This document shows, piece by piece, positions 1 to 10,603 of a stretch of DNA of 47,563 nucleotides. A program made the translations under genes and the position numbers. This stretch comes from Pirellulales bacterium (GTDB lineage: Bacteria > Planctomycetota > Planctomycetia > Pirellulales > JAIMBC01), in assembly GCA_023511675.1 (NCBI GenBank), contig JAIMBC010000008.1:1-47563 (forward strand). Direction: 5' to 3'. Each line of letters begins with the position of its first letter. Positions within the stretch are counted from its first letter, which is position 1. Under the pieces are notes generated by a model that had not been told where the DNA came from, did no database searches, and worked only from the letters and a program-made list of their open reading frames with translations.

Positions 1-1
1 A

Positions 2-172
2 GCCCGCAAAGAGCGCTTGCTGTATACCATCGTGGCCTTCAACTTTACGTTCTTCGGCTGGGTGATCGTCGTTAGCACGATGTTTACCAACGTCGGCCTG
101 TTCACCAAATGGGCCCCGGCCGCCGTGCTGGCGCTCGCTGCGGCCGGCCTGGTCTGGTGGCTGAAAAGCTGA
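2..172 (+). CDS. 3' end of a truncated CDS, C-terminal transmembrane segments of a membrane protein
   Basis: Frame 2 is open from the window edge to TGA at 170-172: ARKERLLYTIVAFNFTFFGWVIVVSTMFTNVGLFTKWAPAAVLALAAAGLVWWLKS*; two hydrophobic segments. Confidence 0.6.
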   Translation, partial: ARKERLLYTIVAFNFTFFGWVIVVSTMFTNVGLFTKWAPAAVLALAAAGLVWWLKS

Positions 173-458
173 CCCACGCCTCGGCGCCCTCCTCCGCCAT
201 TCCATCGCGCTGCTTGATGGCACCGCCGGATCGTGCCTCAGCATGGCACCTTCACAATGGCGCGCCACGATCGCGCCGCACCGTCGCCCCTGTGGCGTGC
301 CGCAAGCTGCCTTGCCCTGCGCCGTCTCCGCAACCGGGGGCCGCCGGCGCAGGCTGCTCACGCAAGCCGGCCTGTTGACGCCCCGTCTCCGCACGCGGAG
401 GACCGTTGCTCGCAGCGCCGGCCTGCCGCGTGGCAAGCGCTCCTGCCTAGGCCGTCGC

Positions 459-1949
459 TCACGCCTGCGGCGGCTCAGCCGGCAGCCAGAATGTCACGCG
501 CGTGCCGCCCCCTGCTCGCGAGGCGATCCCGATGCCGCCGCCCAGCAACTGCGCAATCCGCCAGCACTTGGACAGCCCCATGCCCAGTCCCCGCCCGGCG
601 GCGCGGCCCGAGTAGAAGGGATCGAAGGCATGCCGGCGCACCTCGGGTGCCAGCCCCGGCCCATTGTCGCTGATCGAGATCTTCAGCCACCTGCCGGCGC
701 CTGGCGGCCCCTCCTGCGGGCAGGCTGATACGGCCCCGTCCGCGGGCACCTCCACCACCGCCGCTGCTACCTCGACGTGCCCGCCCGGCGGCACCGCCTG
801 CAAGGCATTCTCCACTGCCGCACGCAAGGCCACACCCAACTGCACGCCATCTGTTCGAATGCACAGATCGCCTGGGGGGCGCATCTCCACCGTGGCGCCG
901 CAACTGGCAGCCGTGGCGGCGACCTCTTGACGCACCTGCTGCAACACCTCGGCAATCTGGCAGGTGGCAAAGCTCGGCAGGGGCGGGCGCGCGAATAACA
1001 TCAGATCGGCGATCATCTCGTGAATGCGCAAGGCCTGCGCGTGGATCAGGGCCAACTCGCGGCGCCGCTCAGGATTACCTTCGCTACGCAAGGCGAGCTG
1101 GGCCCGGCCGGAGATTACCGCCAGTGGATTGTTGATCTCGTGCCCCGCCCCCGCCGCAAACTCCGCCAACGCGGCCAACTTCTCCTCTTCCACAAGCTGC
1201 GCCAGCCGAGCTTCCAGCTCCGCCAGCCGCCGCAGCCTGGCCGCCACCTGCGGCAACAACTTGACCGCCGTGCGGTCCTCCCCCAGCCAGCGGCACGCAT
1301 GCACGTCGCCAGCCGACGGCAGATCCGCCCCCATGCAGTGCCGCACATGCACTGCCACACGGTCCTGCGCGGTGTGCAAGCCTGTCAGCCTCTCCGCCAC
1401 AGATAGCGGCAGCCATGCCTCCCACTGGCCATCTGGCCCCAGACCCGCGGCGCTCAGCCACTGCGGCGCCACATGCACCAGAGACAGCAAGCGGCCGGCA
1501 TCTGCCTCCTCTGCCGTCCATTCGCCAGCGCCCTCTCCGAAGCGTGCCGCCGCGGCCAAGGCCCTGGATGCTAGCCGGGCAAAGGCAGTCCTTGCCTCCG
1601 CTGTGGTATCGGCACCGCCGGCATGCCAATCACCCCCCTCGTCCGACCAGTTCAGCCGGTAGCGTGCCTCCGCAAGCCAACGTGCCAGCGCCTGGAGACC
1701 CTCGAAGGCTGCCTGTGCTGTGCCTGCGGGCGACTGCGCAGCGTGCACCAGGCACCAGATGGCAAGCCCTGGGCACGCTGAGAGGGCCGCTGCCGCATGT
1801 GTCTCGGCTTGCGCCGGCGCCAGCAGCACATCCAGCAACAGGGCAGCCGCCCGATCCGCCGCTGGCAGGCGCAAACAGCAACCCTCGCGCGTTACGCAGG
1901 GCAGCAGCCACATCTGCCGGCCTCGCTTGGGCCCATGGCGCCGAGCCAA
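459..1949 (-). CDS. Sensor histidine kinase, soluble (HisKA + HATPase_c)
   Basis: H-box AAGAGHEINNPLAVISGRAQL, N-box VENALQAV, G1 ISDNGPGL, F-box FDPFYSG, G2 GRGLGMGLS; no obvious TM helix. Confidence 0.92.
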   Translation of the reverse strand: MARRHGPKRGRQMWLLPCVTREGCCLRLPAADRAAALLLDVLLAPAQAETHAAAALSACPGLAIWCLVHAAQSPAGTAQAAFEGLQALARWLAEARYRLNWSDEGGDWHAGGADTTAEARTAFARLASRALAAAARFGEGAGEWTAEEADAGRLLSLVHVAPQWLSAAGLGPDGQWEAWLPLSVAERLTGLHTAQDRVAVHVRHCMGADLPSAGDVHACRWLGEDRTAVKLLPQVAARLRRLAELEARLAQLVEEEKLAALAEFAAGAGHEINNPLAVISGRAQLALRSEGNPERRRELALIHAQALRIHEMIADLMLFARPPLPSFATCQIAEVLQQVRQEVAATAASCGATVEMRPPGDLCIRTDGVQLGVALRAAVENALQAVPPGGHVEVAAAVVEVPADGAVSACPQEGPPGAGRWLKISISDNGPGLAPEVRRHAFDPFYSGRAAGRGLGMGLSKCWRIAQLLGGGIGIASRAGGGTRVTFWLPAEPPQA

Positions 1950-1982
1950 ACGCCCCTGCTACGCGCAGAGGTACAGCTCACG

Positions 1983-2564
1983 CTAACGAGACGCCGCCAC
2001 TTCCATGTCCAGCAGGTGGCAGATCCGCTCCACCAGCTTCTCCACCTCAAATGGCTTGTGCAGGAAGTCGTTGGCGCCCGCGTTGCGCAGCTCTTGCACC
2101 TTCTCCTCCTCAACCATGCCCGAGATGCAGATGATCTTCACCTCGTCCATGCTCGAGTCGTTGCGCACCCGCTGGCACACCTCGCGCCCGTTGATGTCTG
2201 GCAGCATCACGTCCAGCACAATCAGATCGGGCCGATACTCCTTGACCAGCATGCCGGCATCGAACCCGTTGTTGGCCTTGCGGATCTCGAAGCGGCCATC
2301 GCGTTCGAGCACGTCGGTGATCAATTCGACCAACTCCTCGTCGTCGTCGACGATCAGCACCTTCCGCTTGCCGCTCTCCAAGGCATCGGTGGGAATGCCG
2401 TTGTCGCGCATGAAGTTGAACAACTGGTCCCGCGGAATGCGGCGGAATCGGCTCCCAGGCACGCGGAAGCCCTTCAATTGTCCCGAGTCAAAGCAGCGAA
2501 TGATGGTCTGCTGACTCACCTTGCAGATCTTGGCAGCCTCGCCGGTCGTGAACACAGTTTTCAT
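1983..2564 (-). CDS. Response regulator with N-terminal excisionase/BldC-like HTH and C-terminal receiver domain
   Basis: MKTVFTTGEAAKICKVSQQTIIRCFDSGQLKGFRVPGSRFRRIPRDQL (HTH), then KVLIVDDDEELVELI...PDLIVLDVMLPDINGREVC...KPFEVEKLV (REC). 33 bp upstream of the histidine kinase on the same strand. Confidence 0.92.
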   Translation of the reverse strand: MKTVFTTGEAAKICKVSQQTIIRCFDSGQLKGFRVPGSRFRRIPRDQLFNFMRDNGIPTDALESGKRKVLIVDDDEELVELITDVLERDGRFEIRKANNGFDAGMLVKEYRPDLIVLDVMLPDINGREVCQRVRNDSSMDEVKIICISGMVEEEKVQELRNAGANDFLHKPFEVEKLVERICHLLDMEVAASR

Positions 2565-3006
2565 AACTGCTTACCACCTTTTTTCCCGTCCCGATTGGGC
2601 CGGCTCTGGCAGAGCACCTCGCGCCTCCCGGTCCTGCGTGCACGCACACGCCAAACCGCCACCTGTGCAGTGGCTGAAAGCTTGCTCGATGCCCCGCATC
2701 CTCCGTGTTACGCTCCCTGGACTGAAGTCCACACTCTCTTCGCCCCTAAAACTTTCTGGTACCCCTATGCCCCGGCATGGCAGCCAGTTCGGCTGAAGCT
2801 AACTCGCTCCCCCTAACAGGCCCATGAACGAGGCCGTACGCAGATTCCTTCTGTTAGAAGCAACTCCTCCCAAGTGTTTCAAAACCCTTACACTGCCTTT
2901 ACACATCTGTGGCTGTAACACTCGCAAAACCTGCGGTTGCCGGGTACTCTGCATTCAGCAGCTTTCTCCAGCCCTACCAGGCTTGCCGAGTTTGCCACTT
3001 GACGGA

Positions 3007-3034
3007 ATTATACCTATCCTCCAAAGCCAGTCAA
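3007..3034 (-). promoter_or_regulatory. Near-consensus sigma70-type promoter: TTGACT-N16-TATAAT on the minus strand
   Basis: Reverse complement reads ATTGACTGGCTTTGGAGGATAGGTATAATTCC; -35 at 3029-3034, -10 at 3007-3012. Predicted TSS ~3000, about 435 nt upstream of the response-regulator ATG. Confidence 0.55.
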
Positions 3035-3348
3035 TATCGGTTTTATCGACGCAAGTGAAATAAACGTAACATCTTACGACAATCATGGCAAAATGGGATG
3101 TTTGCGCCACGGCCTTCACCTGCGCTTCGAGTTCTGCCTTACAAAGCCAGCCCAGCAACCCAAAGGCTCCTGTTCAGAGCAAACGTAGCCGTCCGGCGGC
3201 ACGGTAGCTCGCACCAGACGGCCCAAGGGCGGCAGTGCGGCGGGCCAGCGCCAAAACTTGGCCTTGCGGCCGACCGCGCGCCCCCGAGAAGTGGGCAGAC
3301 GCGCCTGCACGTGCCAAACGCTAGCGGGCAGCTCTCAGCATCGCGGTG

Positions 3349-3389
3349 CTTGGGCACACTTCTCGGCCGGGCGCAGGGGTGTGCCCAAG
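3349..3389 (+). other. Strong stem-loop in intergenic DNA
   Basis: CTTGGGCACAC (3349-3359) is perfectly complementary to GTGTGCCCAAG (3379-3389); as plus-strand RNA the stem extends with U-G/C-G pairs to about 15 bp. Confidence 0.6.
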
Positions 3390-4000
3390 GTGCCAACATG
3401 CCCAAAGCACGCCGGCGCATGCACCCGATGCCCACGCCCCTTTCCGCGGGCGGAGGCTCTTGGTGCCAAATCGGGCGTAGCGGCCCCCAAGTGGGGCGCC
3501 TGCCCCCCTTCTCTCGCGGCCCTGATGGCGAACGGTGCCTTCGCGTTTGGTCCGGCAGGCCGCTGTGCAAAGCACCTTTTTCTCTGCACGGCTTTCTTTT
3601 GCTCGGCAGCGTGGGCCTGCACGGCGGCGTGACCCGCACGGCACACTGGCTGTGCCTGACGTACCGTGGGCGAGAGGGGCCGGATACCGGGTAGGACGCC
3701 GTGACCAGGCTTCCAAGAGACGGCGTACCGTGCCAGTCTTGGCGTGGGGCGCACGTGGTCGCTGGAGATAGGTACGGTGGCTGGCGATTGGCAGGATTGC
3801 TGGGGTTGGCGCGGCGGCCTGTTTCAGGCCGTGCTTTGCTTGCCGTGGGGGCTAAGCGGTCGTGGCGTGGGGTCGCGATCAGCGATGGTGGTGGGCCATC
3901 GTGGCGAGCGATCCCGCTCATCGGTGGGGGCGAGTGTTTGTGGGGGGAGCGTCAGGCATGGCTGCCTCCATCCAGGCGTCCCTCGGCGACGGGATGGGCG

Positions 4001-5857
4001 TTAGCGGCCTTCCAGGTGCAGGCGGACCAGCGCCAGATCGGCCGGAGTGATGCCGCTAATCCGACCGGCCTGGGCCAGCGTCTGGGGTTGCACGCGACAG
4101 AGCTTTTCACGTGCCTCGGCCCGCAAATGGCGGATGGCCGCATAATCGAAGCCAGGCGGAATGCGCAACTCTGCCAGCCTGCGTGCCCGCTCCACCTCGA
4201 CCTCTTGCCGTGCGATGTACCCGGCATACTTGGCATCGTACACCACCTGCTCAACGGCCTCGGGCGGCACGCTGGCCAGCGGAGGATGTCTGGCCACCAC
4301 ATCTTGCCAGGTGGTCTCCGACCGGCTCAGCAGCTTCAGCAGGCTGCCTTCGGGCCCTCGCAGTTCGGAGAGGATGGCCTGGGCCGATTCGATGTGTGCC
4401 CGCTTCTGGAGAAAGGCGTTCCAGCGCACGTCGTCCACCAGACCGCAGACGCGTCCGATGGGCGTCAGGCGGCGGTCGGCATTGTCATGCCGCAACAGCA
4501 GCCGGTATTCCGCCCTGCTGGTGAACATGCGATAGGGTTCGTCGACGCCACGGGTTACCAGATCGTCGATGAGCACGCCGATGTAGGCCTGGCTGCGATC
4601 GAACACCAGCGGCGCCCGGCCGAGGCAAGCCAGGGCCGCATTGGCGCCCGCCAGCAGTCCCTGTGCCGCGGCCTCTTCATAACCCGTGGTACCGTTGATC
4701 TGGCCGGCCAGATACAGGCCAGCCACGCGCTTTGTCTCCAGCGTGGGCCAGAGCTGCTGGGGCGGCGCGTAATCGTACTCCACGGCATAGCCGTAACGCA
4801 TGATGTGGGCGCGCTCCAGCCCGGGAATCAGCCGCAACATGCCTTCTTGCACGTCTCGCGGCAAACTGGTGGAGATGCCGTTGACGTACATCTCCTGGGT
4901 CTGGCGGCCTTCTGGCTCGATGAAGAGCTGGTGCCGTTCTTTCTCTGCGAAGCGCACCACCTTGTCTTCGATCGACGGGCAGTAGCGCGGGCCGCGGCTT
5001 TGAATCTGGCCGGAATACATGGGTGCCCGGTGCAGGTTCGCCCGGATCAGCTCGTGCACGGCGGGATTCGTGTAGGCGATCCAGCACAGCACCTGCGGCG
5101 TCTCGATGGCAGGCGTGAGAAACGAGAAAGGCTGGGGTACGTCGTCGCCGGCCAGTGGTTCGAGGCGGCTGAAGTCGATGGTGCGGCCGTGCAACCGTGG
5201 GGGAGTACCCGTCTTGAAGCGGGCCAGTTCGAAGCCGTGCCGGACCAGCGCGCTGCTGATGCCGGAACTGGTCCCTTCGCCGGCGCGGCCACCAGGGGTC
5301 TTCTGTTCGCCGGTGTGCATCAGGGCCTGGAGGAAGGTGCCGGTGGTGAGGATCACGGCGCGTGCCTGATAGACCTCGCCGCCTCGCACGCAGACGCCCC
5401 GCACGCGAGCAGGCGGCCCCGGCTCGACGAGCAGGTCTTCGACGGCCTCTTGCGTGAGCACAAGGCCCGGCTGCTCTTCCAGCAGCCGCTTGATTTCTTG
5501 CTGGTAGGCGCGCTTATCGGCCTGTGCGCGCGGGCCGTGCATGGCAGGGCCCTTGCGGCGATTGAGCAGGCGGAACTGGATGCCCGTGGCATCGATGGCA
5601 CGGCCCATCAGGCCGCCGAGCGCATCGACCTCGCGGACGAGCTGGCCCTTGGCCACGCCGCCGATGGCCGGGTTGCAGCTCATCTGGCCGATGGTGTCGA
5701 GGCTGGTGGTCAGCAAGGCCGTCCGCGCGCCGAGGCGGGCCGCGGCGGCGGCCGCCTCTGCACCGGCATGGCCGCCTCCGACCACCAACACATCGAATTC
5801 GTAGGCGCTGCGACTCATGGGCAGATCAAGCGACAAGGGATCAGCAGGCGTCTGCAA
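4001..5857 (-). CDS. mnmG: tRNA uridine-5-carboxymethylaminomethyl(34) synthesis enzyme MnmG (GidA)
   Basis: 618 aa; FAD motif [77 protein letters not shown]-term [18 protein letters not shown]. Confidence 0.97.
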   Translation of the reverse strand: MQTPADPLSLDLPMSRSAYEFDVLVVGGGHAGAEAAAAAARLGARTALLTTSLDTIGQMSCNPAIGGVAKGQLVREVDALGGLMGRAIDATGIQFRLLNRRKGPAMHGPRAQADKRAYQQEIKRLLEEQPGLVLTQEAVEDLLVEPGPPARVRGVCVRGGEVYQARAVILTTGTFLQALMHTGEQKTPGGRAGEGTSSGISSALVRHGFELARFKTGTPPRLHGRTIDFSRLEPLAGDDVPQPFSFLTPAIETPQVLCWIAYTNPAVHELIRANLHRAPMYSGQIQSRGPRYCPSIEDKVVRFAEKERHQLFIEPEGRQTQEMYVNGISTSLPRDVQEGMLRLIPGLERAHIMRYGYAVEYDYAPPQQLWPTLETKRVAGLYLAGQINGTTGYEEAAAQGLLAGANAALACLGRAPLVFDRSQAYIGVLIDDLVTRGVDEPYRMFTSRAEYRLLLRHDNADRRLTPIGRVCGLVDDVRWNAFLQKRAHIESAQAILSELRGPEGSLLKLLSRSETTWQDVVARHPPLASVPPEAVEQVVYDAKYAGYIARQEVEVERARRLAELRIPPGFDYAAIRHLRAEAREKLCRVQPQTLAQAGRISGITPADLALVRLHLEGR

Positions 5858-6052
5858 GATCGTGCGGCTATCCCTTGCATTCTCGCCGGAGATGCCCGCA
5901 TTTCAATGCTCGCGGCAGGTGGAGGTCGGCATGCTGGCGCTCTGCAAGGCGCGGTGGCCGCTTGTAGCCGCCGTTCGTTCGCACATCCAACTTGTCGGAA
6001 CTCTCCGAGGCGCAGGGCCCAACCTGCGTTGTGGAGCCTCGGCGACGGGTTG

Positions 6053-6394
6053 CTAAGCCGGCTCGGGCCTGGGGCGGGGCTGACGCGGCGTCACGCGCAC
6101 CTGAATCTCGTCGTTCACGACTCGTACCTCGAAGCGATCGATCTTCAGTCGCGGGTTATCGCACCAGGTGCCATCCGTGACGCGGAACCGCCACGCATGC
6201 CAGGGACAGGTGACGACACCGCCTTCCACGTACCCTGCGCCGAGCGAGGCGCCCATATGGGGGCAGGTGTCGTCGATGGCATAATACGCCCCGTCGCAGT
6301 GGAAGACGGCGACCATGCGGCCGCCCACCTCGAAACTGGCGCCTTGCTCGGGCGGGATGTCGCCGACCTTGGCCACGGTTACGAACTCGGACAT
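6053..6394 (-). CDS. Rieske [2Fe-2S] domain protein (nitrite reductase small-subunit/ferredoxin-like)
   Basis: CPHMGASL...CPWHAWRF Rieske ligands; likely start at MSEFVTVAKVGD (ORF extends to 6424). Confidence 0.9.
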   Translation of the reverse strand: MSEFVTVAKVGDIPPEQGASFEVGGRMVAVFHCDGAYYAIDDTCPHMGASLGAGYVEGGVVTCPWHAWRFRVTDGTWCDNPRLKIDRFEVRVVNDEIQVRVTPRQPRPRPEPA

Positions 6395-6916
6395 GTAGAG
6401 GACTCTGCTTGAGGCATGTTCCAACGCAGCGGATGGTATACCAATGTTCCAGCCGCAGCGATGAGATTAGGCCGCAAGATGCGTCTCTGGCAAGAGAGAG
6501 GGGGGCGCAGGCCGAGCACTGCCTCCGCGCACGCCGCGAATAGCCCACGGCCGCTTCATGGCAGGTGAGCGTGGCACGAAACGCTGGCCCCTACGGATTC
6601 GGTGCGTTCTTTCCGGGATAATAAGTCTGTACCCCTGCCATCGTTCAGCGGGCCCTCGCACGCTGGCTCCCAGGTGGGAAGAGGCAACACGCCCCCATGT
6701 CTGAGCCAACGATTCTTGGTCGCTCGGCCCGGTGTGTAAAGTGGCAAGAGAAGGACGGGGCACCTTCTCCCCTGACCAAGGGAAGAGGAATGGAGGAGAG
6801 GCCATCGCCTGCTGTACGCCCCGGCAAGTCCCCACGGGCACAGCGGGCATTGCAACCGGAAGTCGCCGGCGGGGATCCCACGCTACGGGAACAGGGGGGC
6901 GGGAGGCCCACGCTCC

Positions 6917-6996
6917 CAGCAGCGAGGGCTGTGCTGCCGTGAGGCGGCGGTCTCGCCAAGGGCTGGCCCCGCCTTCTCAGCAGCGAGGGCTGTGCT
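6917..6996. repeat. 19-bp exact direct repeat CAGCAGCGAGGGCTGTGCT, 61-bp period
   Basis: Copies at 6917-6935 and 6978-6996 in the intergenic region between the Rieske and MBL genes. Confidence 0.75.
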
Positions 6997-7224
6997 ATCG
7001 ACAGCCAGGCTCACCTTGCCCTGTGGGACGGTGCTGGCCGGACCCTAGCCGTCGCCGCCTCAAGTCGAGTGGCCGCTGCCGGGCCGAGTGCCCGTGGAGG
7101 CCGGGACAGGTTGGCGGGGCAGGCGAAGGTGTGCGGTCCTCGCGGTAGGGTCGAGGGGGCGCCATGCACCAGGTTGCCCCTCACTGCCGAGGGCGTACAA
7201 TGCCGCCAAACACGCGAGGCATCT

Positions 7225-8031
7225 GTGGCTCGTTCTCCACGCACCATCGATCTCAGCGGGCAGTTGTTGTTCTTGGGCACGGGTACATCGGTAGGCGTGC
7301 CGGTGATCGGCTGCGACTGTGCTACGTGCAGCAGCACGGATGTGCGCAATCAGCGCACGCGCTGCGCGGTGGTGCTGGGGCTGCCGCAGGGACATCTGCT
7401 GATCGACACGCCGCCGGATTTGCGCTGGCAACTTCTGCGCGAGGGAGTGGGCATTGTGCACGCCGTGCTCTATACGCACGCACATGCCGACCACCTTTAC
7501 GGCCTGGACGACCTGCGCATGTTCTCCTACTACCTGAACAAGCGGGTGCCGCTGTGCTGCGAAGATTGGGTCGAGGCGCGGATCCGCCAGGCGTTCGACT
7601 ACGCCTGTGCTGCCGATGAGGAGCCGTTCCATGCCGGCGGGATTCCGCTGGTGGAGTTTCGTCGCATCGATACCGCACCTTTCGAGCTGCTGGGAGCGCG
7701 GGTGGTTCCGATCCGCCTCGGGCACGGAAAAGGGTGCGTGCTGGGCTTCCGTGTGGGCAACGTGGCCTATTGCACCGATACGAACCATATCCCGCCTGAA
7801 AGCTGGCCGCTGCTGGAAGGGCTGGACGTGCTGATTCTCGACGCCCTGCGCGACCGGCCGCATCCCACGCACTTCAGTTTGCCAGAAGCCATCGAGGTGG
7901 CCCGCAAACTGGCGCCGCGGCGCACGCTGTTCACGCATATTGGGCATGAACTCGAACACGGCTCCGCCATGGCCCGCCTGCCTGCCGGCATGGAGCTGGC
8001 CTACGACGGGCTGCGGGTGCCCCTGAGCTGA
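7225..8031 (+). CDS. MBL-fold metallohydrolase, PhnP-like
   Basis: LFLGTGTSVGVPVIGCDCATC, THAHADHLYGLDDLR; likely GTG start at 7225 preceded by TACAAT at 7197-7202. The track ORF opens at 7069. Confidence 0.85.
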   Translation: MARSPRTIDLSGQLLFLGTGTSVGVPVIGCDCATCSSTDVRNQRTRCAVVLGLPQGHLLIDTPPDLRWQLLREGVGIVHAVLYTHAHADHLYGLDDLRMFSYYLNKRVPLCCEDWVEARIRQAFDYACAADEEPFHAGGIPLVEFRRIDTAPFELLGARVVPIRLGHGKGCVLGFRVGNVAYCTDTNHIPPESWPLLEGLDVLILDALRDRPHPTHFSLPEAIEVARKLAPRRTLFTHIGHELEHGSAMARLPAGMELAYDGLRVPLS

Positions 8032-8315
8032 GGCGCCTGTTGCGATTGCCGCGGCAGACGGTTGTTGCGACGGTGCCAGTGTGGGAAGGGGAGTTGGCCG
8101 CGTGCGTGCTGTACCGGTGAAGGGTGCTTGGCCGGGGATTACAGCGTGCGACTGGAGATGTGTTACAATCGGCCAGCAAATGTGCGGCCTCGTCCACCCT
8201 CCTGCGCGTAGGCGGCGAAGCGCTTCCCGATCCGGTTGCCACGCCTGCCCAAGGCGTTCGCTTTGAGGCGTGCCTTTGCTGCCCCCGCATGGCTCTAAAG
8301 CGGAAGGCGCCCCTC

Positions 8316-9818
8316 ATGAAGCACGAATTGCTCGCCCTGCTGGCACCGATCGAACAGCAGCATGTGCTGGCATTCTGGGACAGGCTTTCGCCCGATCAGC
8401 AGCAGTCTCTCGCCGAACAGATTCGGGAGCTGGACCTGGACCTAGTGCACTCCCTGGTGCATACCCATGTGTTGCCGCGAAACGGTCCGCAGGGCGGTTC
8501 GCCCGCTCCCCTGTCAACCAGCGGCGGTGTTGCGCGCACACTGCCAGCGGAGCCGCCGGCCAGCCTGGCCGAGCGCGCCGTGGGGCCGCCCGCCATCCGC
8601 CTGAACGGCGCCGGCGCAAGCTACCCCGTAGACGAAGCTCGCCGCACTGGCATCCAGGCGTGGTCGAGCGGCCAACTGGGCGTGCTCCTCGTCGCCGGTG
8701 GGCAGGGCACCCGACTGGGCTTCGATCATCCCAAGGGAATGTATCCCATCGGGCCTGTCTCGGGCTGCTCTCTGTTTCAGATCCTGTGCGAGAAGGTGCT
8801 GGCCGCGCAGCGCCGTTATGATGTGACGCTCCCCTTGTACATCATGACCAGCCGTGCCACCCACGACGAGACGTGCGCGTTCCTCGCCCAGCACGGCTAC
8901 TTTGGGCTTGCCCCCAGCCACGTCACCCTCTTCCGTCAAGGCAGCCTCCCCGCCGTGGACGCCCAGACCGGCCGCCTGCTGCTCGAATCTCCCTCGAGTC
9001 TGGCACTGGCTCCCGATGGCCACGGAGGCCTGCTGCGTGCTCTGCGCAGCCAGGGCGTGCTGCAAGACATGCAGGATCGCGGGCTGACGCGGCTGTTTTA
9101 CATGCAGGTCGATAATCCGCTGGCCACTGTGGGAGAGCCGCTGTTTGCGGGCTGGCACCTGCTGGAGCAATCGGAGCTTTCCACCCAGGTGGTCGCCAAG
9201 CAGGCGCCCGACGAGCGGGTAGGCAATGTGGTGGAGGTGGACGGCCGCGTGCAGATCATCGAGTACAGCGATCTACCGGCCGAGGCCGCCGCACGCCGGC
9301 ATCCAGATGGCTCGCTGGTGCTCTGGGCGGGGAACATCGCCGTGCATCTCTTTGAGTTGCCGCTGCTCGCGCAATTCAGCACGGCCGACTGTACGCTGCC
9401 GTTCCACGTGGCCCGCAAGAAGGTGCCTTATATCGACGAAAGCGGCTATCGTGTCCAACCAGAACGCGAGAATGCCTGCAAGTTCGAGCAATTCATCTTC
9501 GACCTGCTGCCCCATGCCCGCCGCGCCCTGGTGGTGGAGGTGGATGCAGAGCAAGCCTTCGCCCCGCTCAAGAATGCCCCGGGCGCCCCGAGAGATGCAC
9601 CCGAGCACGTGCAGGCCCGCATGATTCGGTTGCACCGCCGCTGGCTCGAGGCCGCCGCAGTGCGCGTGGCGCCAGGTGTAAAGGTGGAGATCAGCCCGCT
9701 GGCGGCCCTTGCACCCGATGATCTGGCGGGCCGGCTGCCGCAGAATTGGCAGATCGAGGCAGACACATACATCTACGCCGCGGCTGATGGCAGCCTGGCG
9801 TGGCGAGGGGCCAAGTGA
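8316..9818 (+). CDS. UDPGP-family uridylyltransferase (UTP--glucose-1-phosphate or UDP-N-acetylhexosamine pyrophosphorylase)
   Basis: VLLVAGGQGTRLGFDHPKGMYPIGPVSGCSLFQI, FYMQVDNPLATV, VVAKQAPDERVGNVVEVDG; start at MKHELLALLAPIEQQHVLAFWD. Confidence 0.9.
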   Translation: MKHELLALLAPIEQQHVLAFWDRLSPDQQQSLAEQIRELDLDLVHSLVHTHVLPRNGPQGGSPAPLSTSGGVARTLPAEPPASLAERAVGPPAIRLNGAGASYPVDEARRTGIQAWSSGQLGVLLVAGGQGTRLGFDHPKGMYPIGPVSGCSLFQILCEKVLAAQRRYDVTLPLYIMTSRATHDETCAFLAQHGYFGLAPSHVTLFRQGSLPAVDAQTGRLLLESPSSLALAPDGHGGLLRALRSQGVLQDMQDRGLTRLFYMQVDNPLATVGEPLFAGWHLLEQSELSTQVVAKQAPDERVGNVVEVDGRVQIIEYSDLPAEAAARRHPDGSLVLWAGNIAVHLFELPLLAQFSTADCTLPFHVARKKVPYIDESGYRVQPERENACKFEQFIFDLLPHARRALVVEVDAEQAFAPLKNAPGAPRDAPEHVQARMIRLHRRWLEAAAVRVAPGVKVEISPLAALAPDDLAGRLPQNWQIEADTYIYAAADGSLAWRGAK

Positions 9819-10090
9819 ATCGCCAGGAGGCGACGGACGGCGAGCCTCTCGAGCAACTTTCGGGCTGGAAGGCGCAAGCGGGGCGCCTGTCTGCCAGGAC
9901 CGTTCGCTGGCCGCAGCCTCTTTCGGGGCCGCATGTTCATCGCGGACGCTCGCGGCAGTAACGCTGACGACAACGGTACAGGAATCCCCACCACCTGGAA
10001 GCTGGCGACGCTCGACTGGGATCGACGTCCAGCACCGCTGACCTCAACGGCACCGCAAATCCCACAGGGCCATCGCCTGCCGCGGCCGAT

Positions 10091-10603
10091 TCAACGGCAC
10101 TCGAGTTCGTACACCAGATAGCCGGCGGAGGACATTCCCAGACGCTCGTACACGGCCTGAGCCTGGCGGTTCTGCCGCGCTACGTACAACCTCAGGCCGC
10201 ACGTCTGGGGATCCTGCCTCGCCAGCGCCGCCACATGCGCAAACAGCGTGCGAAACACACCCTGGCCCCGATGCTCGGGCAGCACGTACACGCTCTGGAT
10301 CCACCAGAACAGGCCATTGCGCCAGTCGCTCCACTCGGTGGTGATCATGAGCTGGCCGGCCAGCACCGGTGCTGCGGCAAGCATTGGCTCGCCGGTAGGG
10401 GCCGCCACCGGCAGGACAGCACGGTCTGCCACAAAGTAGCGGCCCAGCCGTGCATCTTCCAGCACGCGGCGCACGCCACGGCGGACCACCTCGCGTGCGA
10501 GGGACCTGGCTTCCGTCTCCGCTGCCAGCCGGCAGTTAAAATCGACCAGCACGTCCAGATCTTGCACCGCTGCGGGCCGGACCCGCGGCTCGCCATAAAG
10601 CAT
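10091..10603 (-). CDS. GNAT-family N-acetyltransferase
   Basis: SVYVLPEHRGQGVFRTLFAHVAALARQDPQTCGLRLYVARQNRQAQAVYERLGM (acetyl-CoA binding motif). Confidence 0.87.
   Translation of the reverse strand: MLYGEPRVRPAAVQDLDVLVDFNCRLAAETEARSLAREVVRRGVRRVLEDARLGRYFVADRAVLPVAAPTGEPMLAAAPVLAGQLMITTEWSDWRNGLFWWIQSVYVLPEHRGQGVFRTLFAHVAALARQDPQTCGLRLYVARQNRQAQAVYERLGMSSAGYLVYELECR

Noticed and set aside
3139-3921. 260-aa minus-strand ORF in the mnmG-response regulator gap
   Set aside because: Pro/Arg-rich, overlapped by comparable ORFs in several other frames, no family resemblance; likely GC artefact.
3701-6412. 903-aa open frame on the plus strand
   Set aside because: It lies antisense to mnmG and the Rieske gene, both with unambiguous family motifs; high-GC codon usage routinely opens the opposite strand. 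No recognisable domain.
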